A stretch of DNA of 64,000 nucleotides. Origin: Amycolatopsis sp. FBCC-B4732 (GTDB lineage: Bacteria; Actinomycetota; Actinomycetes; Mycobacteriales; Pseudonocardiaceae). The DNA is taken from positions 6,056,501 to 6,120,500 of the forward strand of contig NZ_CP095376.1 in assembly GCF_023008405.1 (NCBI RefSeq), given 5' to 3'. Numbering within the stretch: position 1 is the stretch's first letter; every line of letters begins with the position of its first letter. This document shows positions 29,754-39,300 of this stretch, one piece after another. The translations under genes and the position numbers were made by a program. The notes under the pieces were generated by a model. The model ran no database searches. It was not told where the DNA came from and saw only the letters and a program-made list of their open reading frames with translations.

Positions 29754-30712
29754 AAGCGATCGTCCAGTCCCGCTACGGAAGTCCCGGCCTGCTCGAATTC
29801 CGGGACGTCGACAGACCTTCGCCCGGCGCCGGCGAGGTCGTCGTGCGCGTGCACGCGGCCGGCGTCGACCCGGGCGTGTGGCACCTGACCACCGGGCAGC
29901 CCTACCTGTTGCGGCTCCTGGGTTTCGGCCTGCGGCGGCCGAAACAGCCGGTGCGCGGCCTGGACTTCGCCGGCACGGTCGAAGAGACCGGCGACGGCGT
30001 GACGCGGTTCCGGCCGGGCGACGAGGTGTTCGGCGGCTGCGCGGGCTCGTTCGCCGAACTCGCCGTCGCCGACCAGGACCTCGTCGCGGCGAAACCCGCG
30101 CGCCTGTCGTTCGAACAGGCAGCATCAGTCCTGGTCTCCGGCGGCACCGCCCTGCAGGCCCTGCGCGACGCGGGCCGGGTCCAGCCGGGGCAGCGCGTCC
30201 TCGTCATCGGCGCGGCGGGCGGGGTGGGCTCCTTCGCCGTCCAGCTCGCCAAGGCCTTCGGCGCGCACGTGACCGGCCTCTGCAGCACCGCCAAGACGGA
30301 CCTGGTCCGCGCGCTCGGCGCCGACCACGTCCTCGACTACACGCGCGAGGACTTCACGGCGGACCGGTACGACCTGATCATCGACACCGCGGGCCTGCGC
30401 TCGCTGACCCGCCTGCGCCGGGCGCTGACCCCGCGCGGAACGCTGGTGATCGTCGGCGGCGAAGGCGGCCGGTGGCTCGGCGGCATCCAGCGGGTGCTCT
30501 TCGCGGCACTGCTGAACCCGCTCGTGCGGCACCGGCTGCGGGGGCTCGTCGCCCGCGAGCGCGGCGCGGATCTCGAAACCCTGCGGGAGCTGATCGAAGC
30601 CGGGAAGCTCACGCCGGTGCTCGACCGGACCTACCCGCTCGCCGACGCCGCGGCCGCGATCGGGCACCTCCACGCGGGCCGCGCGGCGGGCAAGGTCGTC
30701 CTGCTCCCCTGA
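29750..30712 (+). CDS. NAD(P)-dependent alcohol dehydrogenase / quinone oxidoreductase-like (zinc-free MDR)
   Basis: 320 residues. GroES-like N-terminal domain (MKAIVQSRYGSPGLLEFRDV, then GEVVVRVHAAGVDPGVWHLT), PVRGLDFAGTVEETGDGVTR, and the Rossmann glycine motif VIGAAGGVGSFAVQLAKAFG. No structural or catalytic zinc cysteines, so it belongs to the quinone-reductase-like MDR branch. Third gene of the autoregulated operon with the membrane protein and XRE regulator, which may sense the enzyme's substrate (inference). Confidence 0.9.
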   Translation: MKAIVQSRYGSPGLLEFRDVDRPSPGAGEVVVRVHAAGVDPGVWHLTTGQPYLLRLLGFGLRRPKQPVRGLDFAGTVEETGDGVTRFRPGDEVFGGCAGSFAELAVADQDLVAAKPARLSFEQAASVLVSGGTALQALRDAGRVQPGQRVLVIGAAGGVGSFAVQLAKAFGAHVTGLCSTAKTDLVRALGADHVLDYTREDFTADRYDLIIDTAGLRSLTRLRRALTPRGTLVIVGGEGGRWLGGIQRVLFAALLNPLVRHRLRGLVARERGADLETLRELIEAGKLTPVLDRTYPLADAAAAIGHLHAGRAAGKVVLLP

Positions 30713-30721
30713 AGCGGCCCG

Positions 30722-30825
30722 TCACCGGAAGGCACCGGCGTGCGCGGCCGCCTCGCGCGCCCGCGCCGGCCTGCCGGGGGAGCTTTCGCGCCGACGGTGC
30801 CGGTGGCGCCGGTGACCAGGAACAT
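30722..30825 (-). pseudogene. NmrA/NAD(P)H-binding protein relic with internal deletion
   Basis: The minus strand begins with a good ribosome-binding site and MFLVTGATGTVG, the exact start of NmrA-like NAD(P)-binding proteins. About 20 residues later, in a shifted frame, comes AREAAAHAGAFR, which looks like the family's C-terminal end. The ~250 residues between are missing. A gene scar of ~100 bp. Confidence 0.65.
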
Positions 30826-30876
30826 CTCCGCCCCCCAGGATCGTCCTGGCCCACCGCAGCGCCACCGGCCGCCGCG

Positions 30877-31245
30877 TCAGCCCTGCTGCAGGTCCTCGAA
30901 CTCGACGACCTGCCGGACCTCGACCTCGATCTCCATGTCGAACAGCTCGACGTAGCGCCGGGCGAACTCGACGGCTTCCGCGCGGTCCGCGGCGTTGATC
31001 AGCGCGAACCCGCCGATGACCTCCTTGGCCTCGGCGAAGGGGCCGTCGGTGACGCGGATCGCGGCCCCGCGCGGCTTGCGGACCAGCGCGCCCTTGTCGG
31101 ACTTGTGCACGCCCTCCGCCGTGATCAGGATGCCCTTCTCCGCCGACTCCTGGATGAACCCGCCCATCTTCTCCACGAACTCCGGGCTGGGGTTCCACGC
31201 CTGCGGGTCGCTCTCGTCGATCCGGTGCATCATGAGGAAACGCAT
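30877..31245 (-). CDS. YCII/DGPF-domain protein
   Basis: 122 residues. MRFLMMHRIDESDPQAWNPS, then RVTDGPFAEAKEVIGGFALI, the DGPF signature, and a C-terminus VEFARRYVELFDMEIEVEVR. Second DGPF protein of the window; no sigma factor lies next to this one. The family's biochemical role is unsettled. Confidence 0.88.
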   Translation of the reverse strand: MRFLMMHRIDESDPQAWNPSPEFVEKMGGFIQESAEKGILITAEGVHKSDKGALVRKPRGAAIRVTDGPFAEAKEVIGGFALINAADRAEAVEFARRYVELFDMEIEVEVRQVVEFEDLQQG

Positions 31246-31375
31246 GGTCTTGCTCCCTGGTCTTCCTGGCCGTGGTCCGGAGCCTTCCGGACGCGATGAC
31301 CGGCCTTCACCCCCGCGTCGATCGGCCGCACGCGGCGTTCGACATTTCTCCCGGACATCTTCCCGGGCAGAGTAC

Positions 31376-31391
31376 TGTGACGCGCGTCACC
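31376..31391. promoter_or_regulatory. CRP-like inverted repeat
   Basis: TGTGACGCGCGTCACC closely matches the CRP/FNR pattern TGTGA-N6-TCACA. It lies 19-34 bp before the BNR-repeat gene start. GTGACGCGCGTCAC (31377-31390) is a perfect 14-bp palindrome. Confidence 0.5.
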
Positions 31392-31409
31392 ATCGGCTGG
31401 AGGTGCCCG

Positions 31410-32492
31410 ATGCCCGTCGTGCTCGCGATCGGAACGCGCAAAGGCCTGTGGCTGGCGACCAGCCACGACGACCGGAAGACCTGGGAGGTGACCGGCCCGC
31501 ACCACCCGATGACCGACGTCTACGCCGTCGGCATCGACACCCGCCGCGCCACTCCGCGCCTGCTCGCCGGGGTGACCAGCGAGCACTTCGGGCCGAGCGT
31601 CGCCACCAGCGACGACCTCGGCGCGACCTGGGACGAACCCGGCCACGCGCCGATCGCGTTCCCGCCGGACACCGGCGAATCCCTCGCCAGGGCGTGGCAG
31701 CTCGTGCCCGGCCCGGCGAGCGAACCGGACGTCGTCTACGCCGGCACCGAGCCGTCCGCGCTGTTCCGCTCCACCGACGGCGGCCGCACGTACGAGCTGG
31801 TCCGCGGCCTGTGGGAGCACCCGCACCGGGAGCACTGGACGCCCGGGGGCGGCGGCAAGGCGATCCACACCGTGCTCCCGCACGCGACCGAACCCGGCCA
31901 CGTCACCGTCGCGATGTCCACCGGCGGCGTCTACCGCACCGAGGACGGCGGCGAGTCGTGGCGGGCGAGCAACACCGGCATCAAGGCCGTCCACGTCCCC
32001 GACCCGTACCCCGAATACGGCCACTGCGTGCACAAGGTCGCCACGCACCCGGCCGCGCCGGACCGCTTCTACGCGCAGGTGCACCACGGCGTCTACCGCA
32101 GCGACGACGGCGGCGCGAGCTGGCAGTCCATCGCCGACGGGCTGCCCAGCGACTTCGGCTTCCCCGTCGTCGTCCACCCGCACCGGCCCGAGGTGATCTA
32201 CACGTTCCCGCTGGTCGCCGACGCCCTGCGGTTCCCCCCGGACGGCCGCTGCCGCGTGTACCGCAGCGAGGACGCCGGGAAGTCGTGGGAAGCGGTGGGC
32301 GCCGGTCTGCCGGACGGCTACTGGGCGGGCGTGCTGCGGGACGCGCTGTGCACCGACGACGCCGACCCGGCCGGGGTGTACTTCGGCTCGCGCTGCGGCG
32401 AGGTCTACGCCAGCCGCGACGACGGCGACAGCTGGCAGCTCGTCGCGGCGCACCTGCCCGACGTGCTGAGCGTCCGCGCGGCGACGGTGTGA
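31410..32492 (+). CDS. BNR/sortilin-type beta-propeller protein (sialidase-fold exo-alpha-like)
   Basis: 360 residues from ATG 31410 with GGAGG at 31399-31403. Repeated Asp-box-like motifs SxDxGxTW are visible: SDDLGATWDE, STDGGRTYEL, TEDGGESWRA, SDDGGASWQS, SEDAGKSWEA, SRDDGDSWQL, giving a six- or seven-bladed propeller. No signal peptide is evident, so it is probably cytoplasmic. It is coupled (GTGA) to a ubiquitin-like sulfur-carrier gene, a pairing I believe recurs in actinobacteria. Catalysis is unproven; many BNR proteins are not glycosidases. Confidence 0.85.
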   Translation: MPVVLAIGTRKGLWLATSHDDRKTWEVTGPHHPMTDVYAVGIDTRRATPRLLAGVTSEHFGPSVATSDDLGATWDEPGHAPIAFPPDTGESLARAWQLVPGPASEPDVVYAGTEPSALFRSTDGGRTYELVRGLWEHPHREHWTPGGGGKAIHTVLPHATEPGHVTVAMSTGGVYRTEDGGESWRASNTGIKAVHVPDPYPEYGHCVHKVATHPAAPDRFYAQVHHGVYRSDDGGASWQSIADGLPSDFGFPVVVHPHRPEVIYTFPLVADALRFPPDGRCRVYRSEDAGKSWEAVGAGLPDGYWAGVLRDALCTDDADPAGVYFGSRCGEVYASRDDGDSWQLVAAHLPDVLSVRAATV

Positions 32493-32779
32493 CCGTGCGG
32501 ATCACCGTGCTGCTACCCGGAACGCTGCGCGAGAAGGCGGGCGGTGAGGCGAAGCTGGACGTCGAAGTCGGCGAGCCGGCCACCCTGGGCACCCTGCTCG
32601 ACGCCCTCGCCGAGCGCTACCCGGCACTCGAACGGCGGCTGCGCGACGAGCAGGCGGGACTGCGCCGGTACGTCAACTTCTTCGTCGACGGCGAGGAGTG
32701 CCGCCACCGCGGCGGCCCCGACGTCGTGCTCCGCGACGCCGCCGAGGTGCAGATCATCCCGTCGGTCGCGGGAGGCTGA
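32489..32779 (+). CDS. MoaD/ThiS-like ubiquitin-fold protein
   Basis: 96 residues from a GTG overlapping the previous stop. A MoaD-type beta-grasp: VRITVLLPGTLREKAGGEAK, GTLLDALAERYPALERRLRD, VNFFVDGEECRHRGG, ending in IIPSVAGG. The exposed C-terminal Gly-Gly is what E1-like enzymes adenylate and thiocarboxylate in MoaD, ThiS and CysO. No MoeB-like partner or moa/thi genes are adjacent. It overlaps the convergent MFS gene by 26 bp. Confidence 0.88.
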   Translation: MTVRITVLLPGTLREKAGGEAKLDVEVGEPATLGTLLDALAERYPALERRLRDEQAGLRRYVNFFVDGEECRHRGGPDVVLRDAAEVQIIPSVAGG

Positions 32780-34109
32780 GCGCCTCGGCCCGGCGCCGGG
32801 TGCCCACCAGCGCCAGCGCGAGCAGCCCGGCACCGAGCCCGGCGACCAGCCACCACACGCCGTGCGCGCTGCCGGCGAGCGCGACACCCAGGGTGGTGCC
32901 GGTCTGCCGTCCGGTGGACGCCAGTGAGGCGGCCACCCCCGCCATCGACCCGGGCATCCCGGAGACGGCGGTGTTCGTGATCGGCGGGTTGACCGTGCCG
33001 AGGAAGACGCCGAACAGCAGGAAGACCGCGAGCACCAGGGGCAGCGGCGTCGCCGGGCCGAGCCACGCCGCCGCGGCGCCGCCGAGGGCGAGCGCGCTGC
33101 CGGCGACGACCAGCGGCAGCCGCGGCCCGGTGGTGCCGACCAGGCGCCCGGTGCGCGGCGACAGCACGAGGACCAGAACGCCGACCGGGAGCAGGCATAG
33201 CCCGGCCGCCAGCGGCGGCAGGCCGCGGACGTCCTGGAGGTACTGGGTGGCGGTGAACAGGAAGATCCCGAACCCGCACAGGGCCAGCACCGCCATCACG
33301 ATCGCCGAGCTGAAGGCGACGTTGCGGAACAGGTGCAGCTCCAGCAGCGGGTCGGTGCGCCGCGGTTCGTGCGCGAGCAGGCCGGCCACGCCGAGCGCGG
33401 CGACCGCGAACAGGCCGAGGACCAGCGGCGACGTCCAGCCCAGCGGGCGCGACTCGATCAGCGCGTAGACGACGCTGCCGAGCACCACCAGCACGAGGAG
33501 CTGCCCGAGCGGGTCGAACCGGCGGGCGCGGGGCGCGCGGGACTCGGGCACGAAGAGCGCGGTGGCCACGAGTGCCGCGGCGACGATCGGGACGTTGACC
33601 CAGAAGACCGCGCGCCAGCCGAAGCCGTCGACGAGCGCGCCGCCGAGGATCGGCCCGAGCGCCAGCGCCAGCCCGGACATCGAGCCGAACACGCCGATCG
33701 CGCGGGCGCGTTCGGCCGGGGCCGGGAAGGTGGTGGCCACGATGGCCATCGCGACCGGGTTGAGCATGGTGCCGCCGATCGCCTGCAGCGCGCGGGCCGC
33801 GATCAGCCAGCCGATGCCCGGCGCGAGGCTGCACAGCAGCGAACCGAGCCCGAACGCGGCGAGGCCGCACTGGAAGACCCGCTTGCGGCCGAACCGGTCG
33901 GCAGCCGAGCCGGCGAGCACCAGGAACCCGGCCAGCACCAGCGTGTAGGCGTCGACCGTCCACTGCAGCCCGGAGACGGACGCGCCGAGGTCGCGGCGGA
34001 TCGAAGGCAGGGCGACGGTGACGATGGATATGTCCATCACCACCACGACGATGCTGGCGCAGCAGACGGCCAGCACGAGCGCGGGGCGATGAGCGGTCGG
34101 AGCGTTCAT
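32754..34109 (-). CDS. MFS drug/metabolite transporter (DHA2-like)
   Basis: 451 residues with about 14 membrane helices. Motifs: VVVVMDISIVTVALPSIRRD (DHA2 motif D1), the cytoplasmic loop GSAADRFGRKRVFQCGLAAF (motif A), and ALALGPILGGALVDGFGWRA (motif C of drug antiporters). It is divergent from the MerR gene 24 bp away. MerR regulators next to MFS pumps often respond to the exported compound. Confidence 0.92.
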   Translation of the reverse strand: MNAPTAHRPALVLAVCCASIVVVVMDISIVTVALPSIRRDLGASVSGLQWTVDAYTLVLAGFLVLAGSAADRFGRKRVFQCGLAAFGLGSLLCSLAPGIGWLIAARALQAIGGTMLNPVAMAIVATTFPAPAERARAIGVFGSMSGLALALGPILGGALVDGFGWRAVFWVNVPIVAAALVATALFVPESRAPRARRFDPLGQLLVLVVLGSVVYALIESRPLGWTSPLVLGLFAVAALGVAGLLAHEPRRTDPLLELHLFRNVAFSSAIVMAVLALCGFGIFLFTATQYLQDVRGLPPLAAGLCLLPVGVLVLVLSPRTGRLVGTTGPRLPLVVAGSALALGGAAAAWLGPATPLPLVLAVFLLFGVFLGTVNPPITNTAVSGMPGSMAGVAASLASTGRQTGTTLGVALAGSAHGVWWLVAGLGAGLLALALVGTRRRAEALSLPRPTG

Positions 34110-34133
34110 GCGATCGACGCTAGGATTTAGAGC

Positions 34134-34565
34134 GTGCTCGAAGTCAAACCGCCGATCCCCGCCGAGGGGCTGACCATCGCGGACGCGGCCCGCCGCACCG
34201 GGGTCAGCGCGCACACGCTGCGCTACTACGAACGAGCGGGCCTGGTGGTCACGAAGGTCGACCGCACGAGCGGCGGCCGCCGCCGCTACCGGAAACTGGA
34301 CCTGGACTGGATCAAGATCTGCACGAAGCTCCGGGCCACCGGCATGCCGATCAAGACGATCCGCCGCTACGCCGACCTGGTCTCGGCCGGCCGCGGCAAC
34401 GAGCAGGAACGCCTGGCCCTGCTGGAGGAGCACCGCGCCGACGTGCTGGCGAAGCTGGCCGAGCTGCAGGAGAACCTGCAGCTGATCGACCGCAAGATCG
34501 GCGTGTACCGCGGCCGCCTGGAAGCGGGCGACGCCGACGGCCTCTGGGCACCCGGGCAGCCGTAA
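34134..34565 (+). CDS. MerR-family transcriptional regulator
   Basis: 143 residues from a GTG. The MerR helix-turn-helix plus wing is at residues ~13-80: LTIADAARRTGVSAHTLRYY, ERAGLV, RTSGGRRRYRKLDLDWIKIC, MPIKTIRRYADLVSAG. A dimerisation coiled coil follows (ADVLAKLAELQENLQLIDRK). No metal-binding Cys cluster, so it is of the small-molecule type (TipA/BmrR/AdhR-like). TAGGATTTAGAG just before the start suggests a leaderless promoter. Divergent from the MFS pump. Confidence 0.92.
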   Translation: MLEVKPPIPAEGLTIADAARRTGVSAHTLRYYERAGLVVTKVDRTSGGRRRYRKLDLDWIKICTKLRATGMPIKTIRRYADLVSAGRGNEQERLALLEEHRADVLAKLAELQENLQLIDRKIGVYRGRLEAGDADGLWAPGQP

Positions 34566-34764
34566 AACCGCCCGACGAGGACGGTTCACGGCAAGCGAAC
34601 AGCTTCCGCACAAGGCGGGGCACCCTTCCGGCGGCAGGGTGCCCCGCCTACGAAGGCCACCCGCTGCCCCGGCCGCGTGACGAGGTCGTCGACCAGGGTC
34701 TCGGCGCAGCGGGCGCGGCGCTGACCGCCTGCGGGACTTCCTCCCCCGCAACGGGCCCGACGTG

Positions 34765-34969
34765 CTGGAGCCGACCTGGCCAAGGGCGGTTCGCCGACGC
34801 CGGCGGCCGCGTGCGCTACACCAGTGTCTTCCCCGCCTGCTACGACGGCCGGAGGCCGCACATCCACTTCGAGGCTTCCGTCTCGAACCTCCAGAAGGTG
34901 AGCCTGAGCAGCGACAACGTCTTCGGCGACGACGGCGGCGGCCCGGGCGGACCGCCGCCGTCGCGCTAG
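34765..34969 (+). pseudogene. intradiol ring-cleavage dioxygenase relic
   Basis: Plus-strand DNA encodes DAGGRVRYTSVFPACYDGRR then PHIHFEASVSNLQKVSLSSD and NVFGDDGG. CYDGRxPHIHFE is the metal-ligand region of actinobacterial intradiol-dioxygenase-like proteins, and the SNL.KVSLSSDNVFGDDG block normally lies ~60 residues further on. The two are fused here by an internal deletion, and the N-terminal two-thirds are absent. It accounts for most of the 400-bp gap between the MerR and monooxygenase genes; 34566-34764 shows nothing else. Confidence 0.7.
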
Positions 34970-36084
34970 TTCCCGGGCTTGAGCTCGTCGAACAGCGCGC
35001 GCAGCTGCGGCGGGATTTCGCCGCCGAACACGCTTTCCATGACGACGGCTTCGTCGACGGGGTTCGCGCTCCGGGTGAACATGGCTTCCTCGTAGACCGC
35101 CAGCGCTTCTTCGACGGGGTGCGCGGCGAGGGCCTGGCCGAGCTCGGCGCCGTCGAGCATGGCCAGGTTGGCGCCTTCGCCGTTCGGCGCGGTGAGGTGG
35201 GCGGCGTCGCCGACCAGGGTGACGCCGGGTACGCGCTCCCACCGCAACCCGACCGGCAGGGTGTGGTGCGGCCGCAGGACCGGTCCGGAATCGGCGTCGG
35301 TGAGCAGCGCGGTGAGCTCGGGCGCCCAGCCGTCGAACTCCGCCGCGAGCCGGGCGGCGGCCGCGCCGGGATCGCCGAAGTCGACGGCGTCGAACCACGC
35401 CAGCGGCCGCTCGAACTCGACGTAGGCGTGCAGGGTGTCCCCGCTTTCCCGGTGCGCGTTGATCCCCTGCCCCGGTGTGGGGCCGGCGACGAACATCGAC
35501 CCGCCCCCGACCGCCTTCGCCACGGCGGCGTGCCGGGTGTCGGCGTCGAAGAGGTAGGTCTCGACGAACGAAGTGCCGGCGTACTCGGGCGTGGCGGCGG
35601 TGAGCAGCGGCCGGACCCGCGACCAGGCCCCGTCCGCGCCGACGAGCAGGGTGGCCGTGACGCTGGTGCCGTCGGTGAAGACCACTTCGTTCCCGGCCCG
35701 TACCTCGGCTGCCTTCCGTCCCCAGTGGACGGTGCCGGCGGGCAGCGAGTCCAGCAGCAGCTGCCGCAGCTCGCCCCGCTGCACCTCGGGCCGGCCGCCG
35801 GTGCCGTCGTCGCCCTTTTCGAACAGGACGGCCCCGGTCGAGTCGAGGACGCGCATCGCCTGACGGCCTTCGAGGACGAGGCCGCGGAACCCGGTCGTCA
35901 GCCCGGCGGCCTCGACGGCGAGCCGGCCGTTGTAGTCGTGGATGTCGAGCATGCCGCCCTGCATCCGCGCCATGGGTGAAGCTTCGGCTTCGTAGACGGT
36001 GGCTTCGATGCCGTGGACGTGCAGCACGCGGGCGAGGGTGAGTCCCCCGAGCCCGGCGCCGATGATGGTGACTGGGGTGCGCAC
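34966..36084 (-). CDS. FAD-dependent monooxygenase (TetX/PHBH-like)
   Basis: 372 residues from a GTG preceded by GAAGGAG. Dinucleotide motif IIGAGLGGLTLARVLHVHGI at the N-terminus, E...R of the FAD loop (VYEAEASPMARMQGGMLDIH), the DG-type motif LLVGADGAWSRVRPLL, and the second FAD motif VTLVGDAAHLTAPNGEGANL. The GGMLDIH segment is characteristic of TetX-like hydroxylases that inactivate tetracyclines or oxidise aromatic polyketides. Without structure the substrate is open. A 25-bp perfect operator sits 13 bp upstream. Confidence 0.9.
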   Translation of the reverse strand: MRTPVTIIGAGLGGLTLARVLHVHGIEATVYEAEASPMARMQGGMLDIHDYNGRLAVEAAGLTTGFRGLVLEGRQAMRVLDSTGAVLFEKGDDGTGGRPEVQRGELRQLLLDSLPAGTVHWGRKAAEVRAGNEVVFTDGTSVTATLLVGADGAWSRVRPLLTAATPEYAGTSFVETYLFDADTRHAAVAKAVGGGSMFVAGPTPGQGINAHRESGDTLHAYVEFERPLAWFDAVDFGDPGAAAARLAAEFDGWAPELTALLTDADSGPVLRPHHTLPVGLRWERVPGVTLVGDAAHLTAPNGEGANLAMLDGAELGQALAAHPVEEALAVYEEAMFTRSANPVDEAVVMESVFGGEIPPQLRALFDELKPGN

Positions 36085-36097
36085 GGTGACTCCTTCG

Positions 36098-36122
36098 GTC
36101 TCTGGAATTACGTTCCAGAGAC
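36098..36122. promoter_or_regulatory. 25-bp perfect operator before the monooxygenase
   Basis: GTCTCTGGAA, TTACG, TTCCAGAGAC: 10-bp perfect arms around 5 nt, ending 13 bp before the minus-strand start. It resembles a TetR-class operator, yet no TetR gene is adjacent. The rest of 36085-36301 shows no gene. Confidence 0.8.
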
Positions 36123-36301
36123 TGTCGGGAGCCGCTGGCAGCCGGCGCACACGGCCCTGGCAGGGGCCTGGCAGCACGCACCCGCACTGCCCTCGAGGGC
36201 ATCCCCAAGCACGCCCGGTTGCTCCCTTTGGTCGGTCCTCGTGCCCCCTCCCCCGGCACCGCGACGGCGCGACGATGACGGCCGACGATCGGGAGAACAC
36301 C

Positions 36302-39300
36302 ATGGCGTTGACCGTGACCTTCGCAGGCAGGACCCCCGCGACGAGCGGGGGCACCGCGTACTACCACGTCTGGACCTACACCGTGCAGGCGTCGTCGCTC
36401 GGGGAGTTCGGGCTCACCCAGCGGATCGCGCTCGCCCTGCCCGCCGCCGTCGACGTCCAGGACCCGCGCCGGTACCCGGACATCGGCGCGCTCGGCGGGG
36501 CCTTCCTCGAGAAGGACGCCGCGGGCAGCCGCCAGTACGCGGGGAAGGTCGTCGGGTTGCCGGGGACCGCCCAGACGATCGCCTTCGTCGCGCCGGCCGC
36601 CCAGGCGGACCGGGAGCTGTTCCTCGTCGGGGCGAGCGGGGCCGGCAAGCCGTGGACCGTGCTGCCGTTCGCGGTGACCGCGGGCGGCCCGGTCGCGAAC
36701 GCGCAGGCCCTGCCCGCGCCGGCCGTCGGCGCCCGGGTCACCACCGGGCGGCCGCTGGCCGAGTTCGCCGGCGCGCTGCCGTACGCGAGCGAGTCGTTCG
36801 GCCTGATCCAGCCGCTGCTCGGCTGGCGCTCGCAGCGGACGGTGGCCCGGTACGTCGAGGCGCTGCGGCGCGTCGACGACGCCGTGCTGGCCACCCTGTC
36901 CAAGGTCATCACACCACGGGCGAAGTTCGTGCCGCCCGTCATCCACCTCCAGGGCGCCGAAGCCGGCTCGACCGACACACTGGAGCTGAAGACCGGCGAC
37001 GCACCCGCCACCGGCTCGTACAACCCGCTGATCGCCTCGGTGCTGGCGGACCTGATCCAGGCGCGCGTCAAGGACAAGGACCCGCGCGCCCCGGCGACCT
37101 GGCTGCCCCTGCTGTCCCGCGCGAGCCTGGACCCGATCCTCGCGAACGAGGTGGCGCCGGTGCTGTTCACCCGCGCCGCCGTCGTCGAGCCCACCGACCA
37201 GGCCAAGCGCCAGGCGCTGGTGGAGGCCATGGCGGCCAAGGAGTCCATGGTCGCCGGGCTGCTGAACTACCTCGCCGTGCAGAGCCTCGTCCCGACGCTC
37301 GCCGACCTGTTCTCCCCGCCCCGCGAAGGCGAGGTCGACACCCCGCAGTACCGCGGGCTGCAGCGGATGCTCGACCCGCTGGAGACCGCGAGCCGCGCGG
37401 AGGCACTCAACCGCGTCAGCCTCTCCCCGGTCGGGATCGTGCACCTGTTCCGCCAGTACTTCTTCGAGTTCGACACCTTCCTCGGCCCGCCGGTCCAGCA
37501 CGTCTGGCTCAGCCCGGGCAGCTCGCTGGAGCTGATCGAGTCGCAGACCCGGCGCACGCTGGTGGAGCGCGTGGTGGAGGAGGGCCAGGAGCTCACGCAG
37601 AGCCGGACCAGCGAGAACAAGCTCGACGACGAGGTGTCGACCGCGGTCAAGGACGAGAACGAGCGCAACACCAAGCTCGGTTTTTCGGTGTCGGCCAACC
37701 AGCGGTGGGTCTGGGGCGACGCCAACGAGACCGCGACGATGGACCTGAGCGACACCCAGAAGCAGGCCCGCGAACAAACGCACAAGCAGATGCGCCAGCA
37801 GAGCGAACGGCTGAGCACCGAGATCAAGCGCAGCTTCAAGACCACGTTCCGCACGGTCACCGAGACCACCGACACCTCGAGCCGCCGCTACGTCCTGGCG
37901 AACGGCACCGACAAGCTGATCAACTACGAGCTGCGCCGCAAGATGCGCCGCGTCGGGGTGCAGGTGCAGGACCTCGGCACCCAGCTGTGCTGGCAGTCCT
38001 TCGTGGACGACCCGGGTGCGGCGCTCGGGCTGGCCAAGCTGGTCCACCTCGCCGCACCGCCGGACGCGGCCGCGGTGGCGCCGGCCAACGAGCTGCCGAT
38101 GCCCGAGGACTACACCGAGGACGTCACGGTCCAGTTCGGCTACCCCTTCAACGGCTACATCCGGCCGGTGGGCGGGTCCGGGACGGGCTGGTGGATCGCC
38201 GACGTCGAGCTCACCCCCCGGGACGGCTTCGAGCCCGCGAAGGTCGGCGAGGTGCGCTGGACGGCGGGGGCCGCGGCGGTGAAGCTCAAGCTGGGCCGCA
38301 AGACCCAGGACGCGCCGGAAGGCACGCCCGACCCGCGGCAGCCCGCGCTGTCGGTCTTCCTCTACAACGCCCACGGCGAGCGGAACGAGCTCTTCGCGTT
38401 CACCGTGCCGGTCACCTACCGGGCCTCGGCCGAAAAGCGCAAGCAGGTCAGCGACCAGAACCAGCTGCTCGCCGCGAAGCGGGACCTCGAACTGGACCGG
38501 AAGCAGCGCGAGGCGTACCTGACGGCGGCGCGGGAGCGGGTGGCCGCGGCCAGCAAGATCCAGGTCCGCGACTACGACGTGCTCCGCGAGGAGGAGCGCG
38601 TGGTCGTGTACCGGCGGCTGCTCGAACAGCTGATGCGGATCGACGGCACCCGGCCGACCCAGCCGGAGCTGCTGCACAAGCTCGCCGAGCTGATCAACTC
38701 GATGTTCGATGTCGAGGCCATGCTGTACTTCGTGGCGCCCGAGTGGTGGCGGCCCCGCCGGCACGAGGCGCACCCGACGTTCGCCCCGGAGCTCGACCGG
38801 CTGGGCGACCCGCGGCTCGAAACGCCCGGCGGCACCCCGGTACGGGACCCGTCGCTCGAGACGGCCGTCGAGCACCTCGTCCGCGACAGCCCCACCGGTC
38901 TCGACGACCACACCGTCGGCTGGGCCAACGAGGGCGACATGAGCCGGCGCGACAACTACTTCATCACCGAGGACTCGGCGCCGGCCCGGCTCGGCAGCTC
39001 GCTGGGTGGCTGCTGCAGCTCGACGGCGACCACCAGCGCAACGCGTTCCTGAACGCGCCCTGGGTGAAGGCGGTCGTGCCGATCCGGCCGGGCAAGGAAC
39101 TCGCCGCGCTGAACTGGCTGTCCGACCCGAGCATCGAGGGCGCCGACGGCCTGGACGACCGCTACCAGCCGGCCACCGGCGGCGAGAGCACCCGGATCCT
39201 CACCGGGCTGCGCGCCTACCCGTGGTCCGACCCGGCGCTGGTCACCCGCTACCGCGACCTGGCCCCCGCCGACCTGACCATCCGCGACGTCCTGCGGTAC

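Noticed and set aside
31410..32492. Secreted sialidase
   Set aside because: Asp-box repeats show a propeller, but there is no signal peptide and no catalytic Arg-triad/FRIP motif is evident, so only a BNR-repeat protein is claimed.
34586..38911. 1441-codon minus-strand open frame across several genes
   Set aside because: It runs antisense through the coiled-coil gene and through the monooxygenase in another frame; Arg/Gly/His-rich translation without any fold-like pattern.
36013..39005. Upstream part of the second plus-strand frame in the coiled-coil region
   Set aside because: Only the part after the frameshift (about 39007-39570) looks like real protein; the earlier part is an Arg/Gly-rich shadow.
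38995..39060. Programmed -1 frameshifting as explanation of the broken gene
   Set aside because: No slippery heptamer of the X-XXY-YYZ type and no clear downstream pseudoknot were seen; a single-base error or mutation is simpler.
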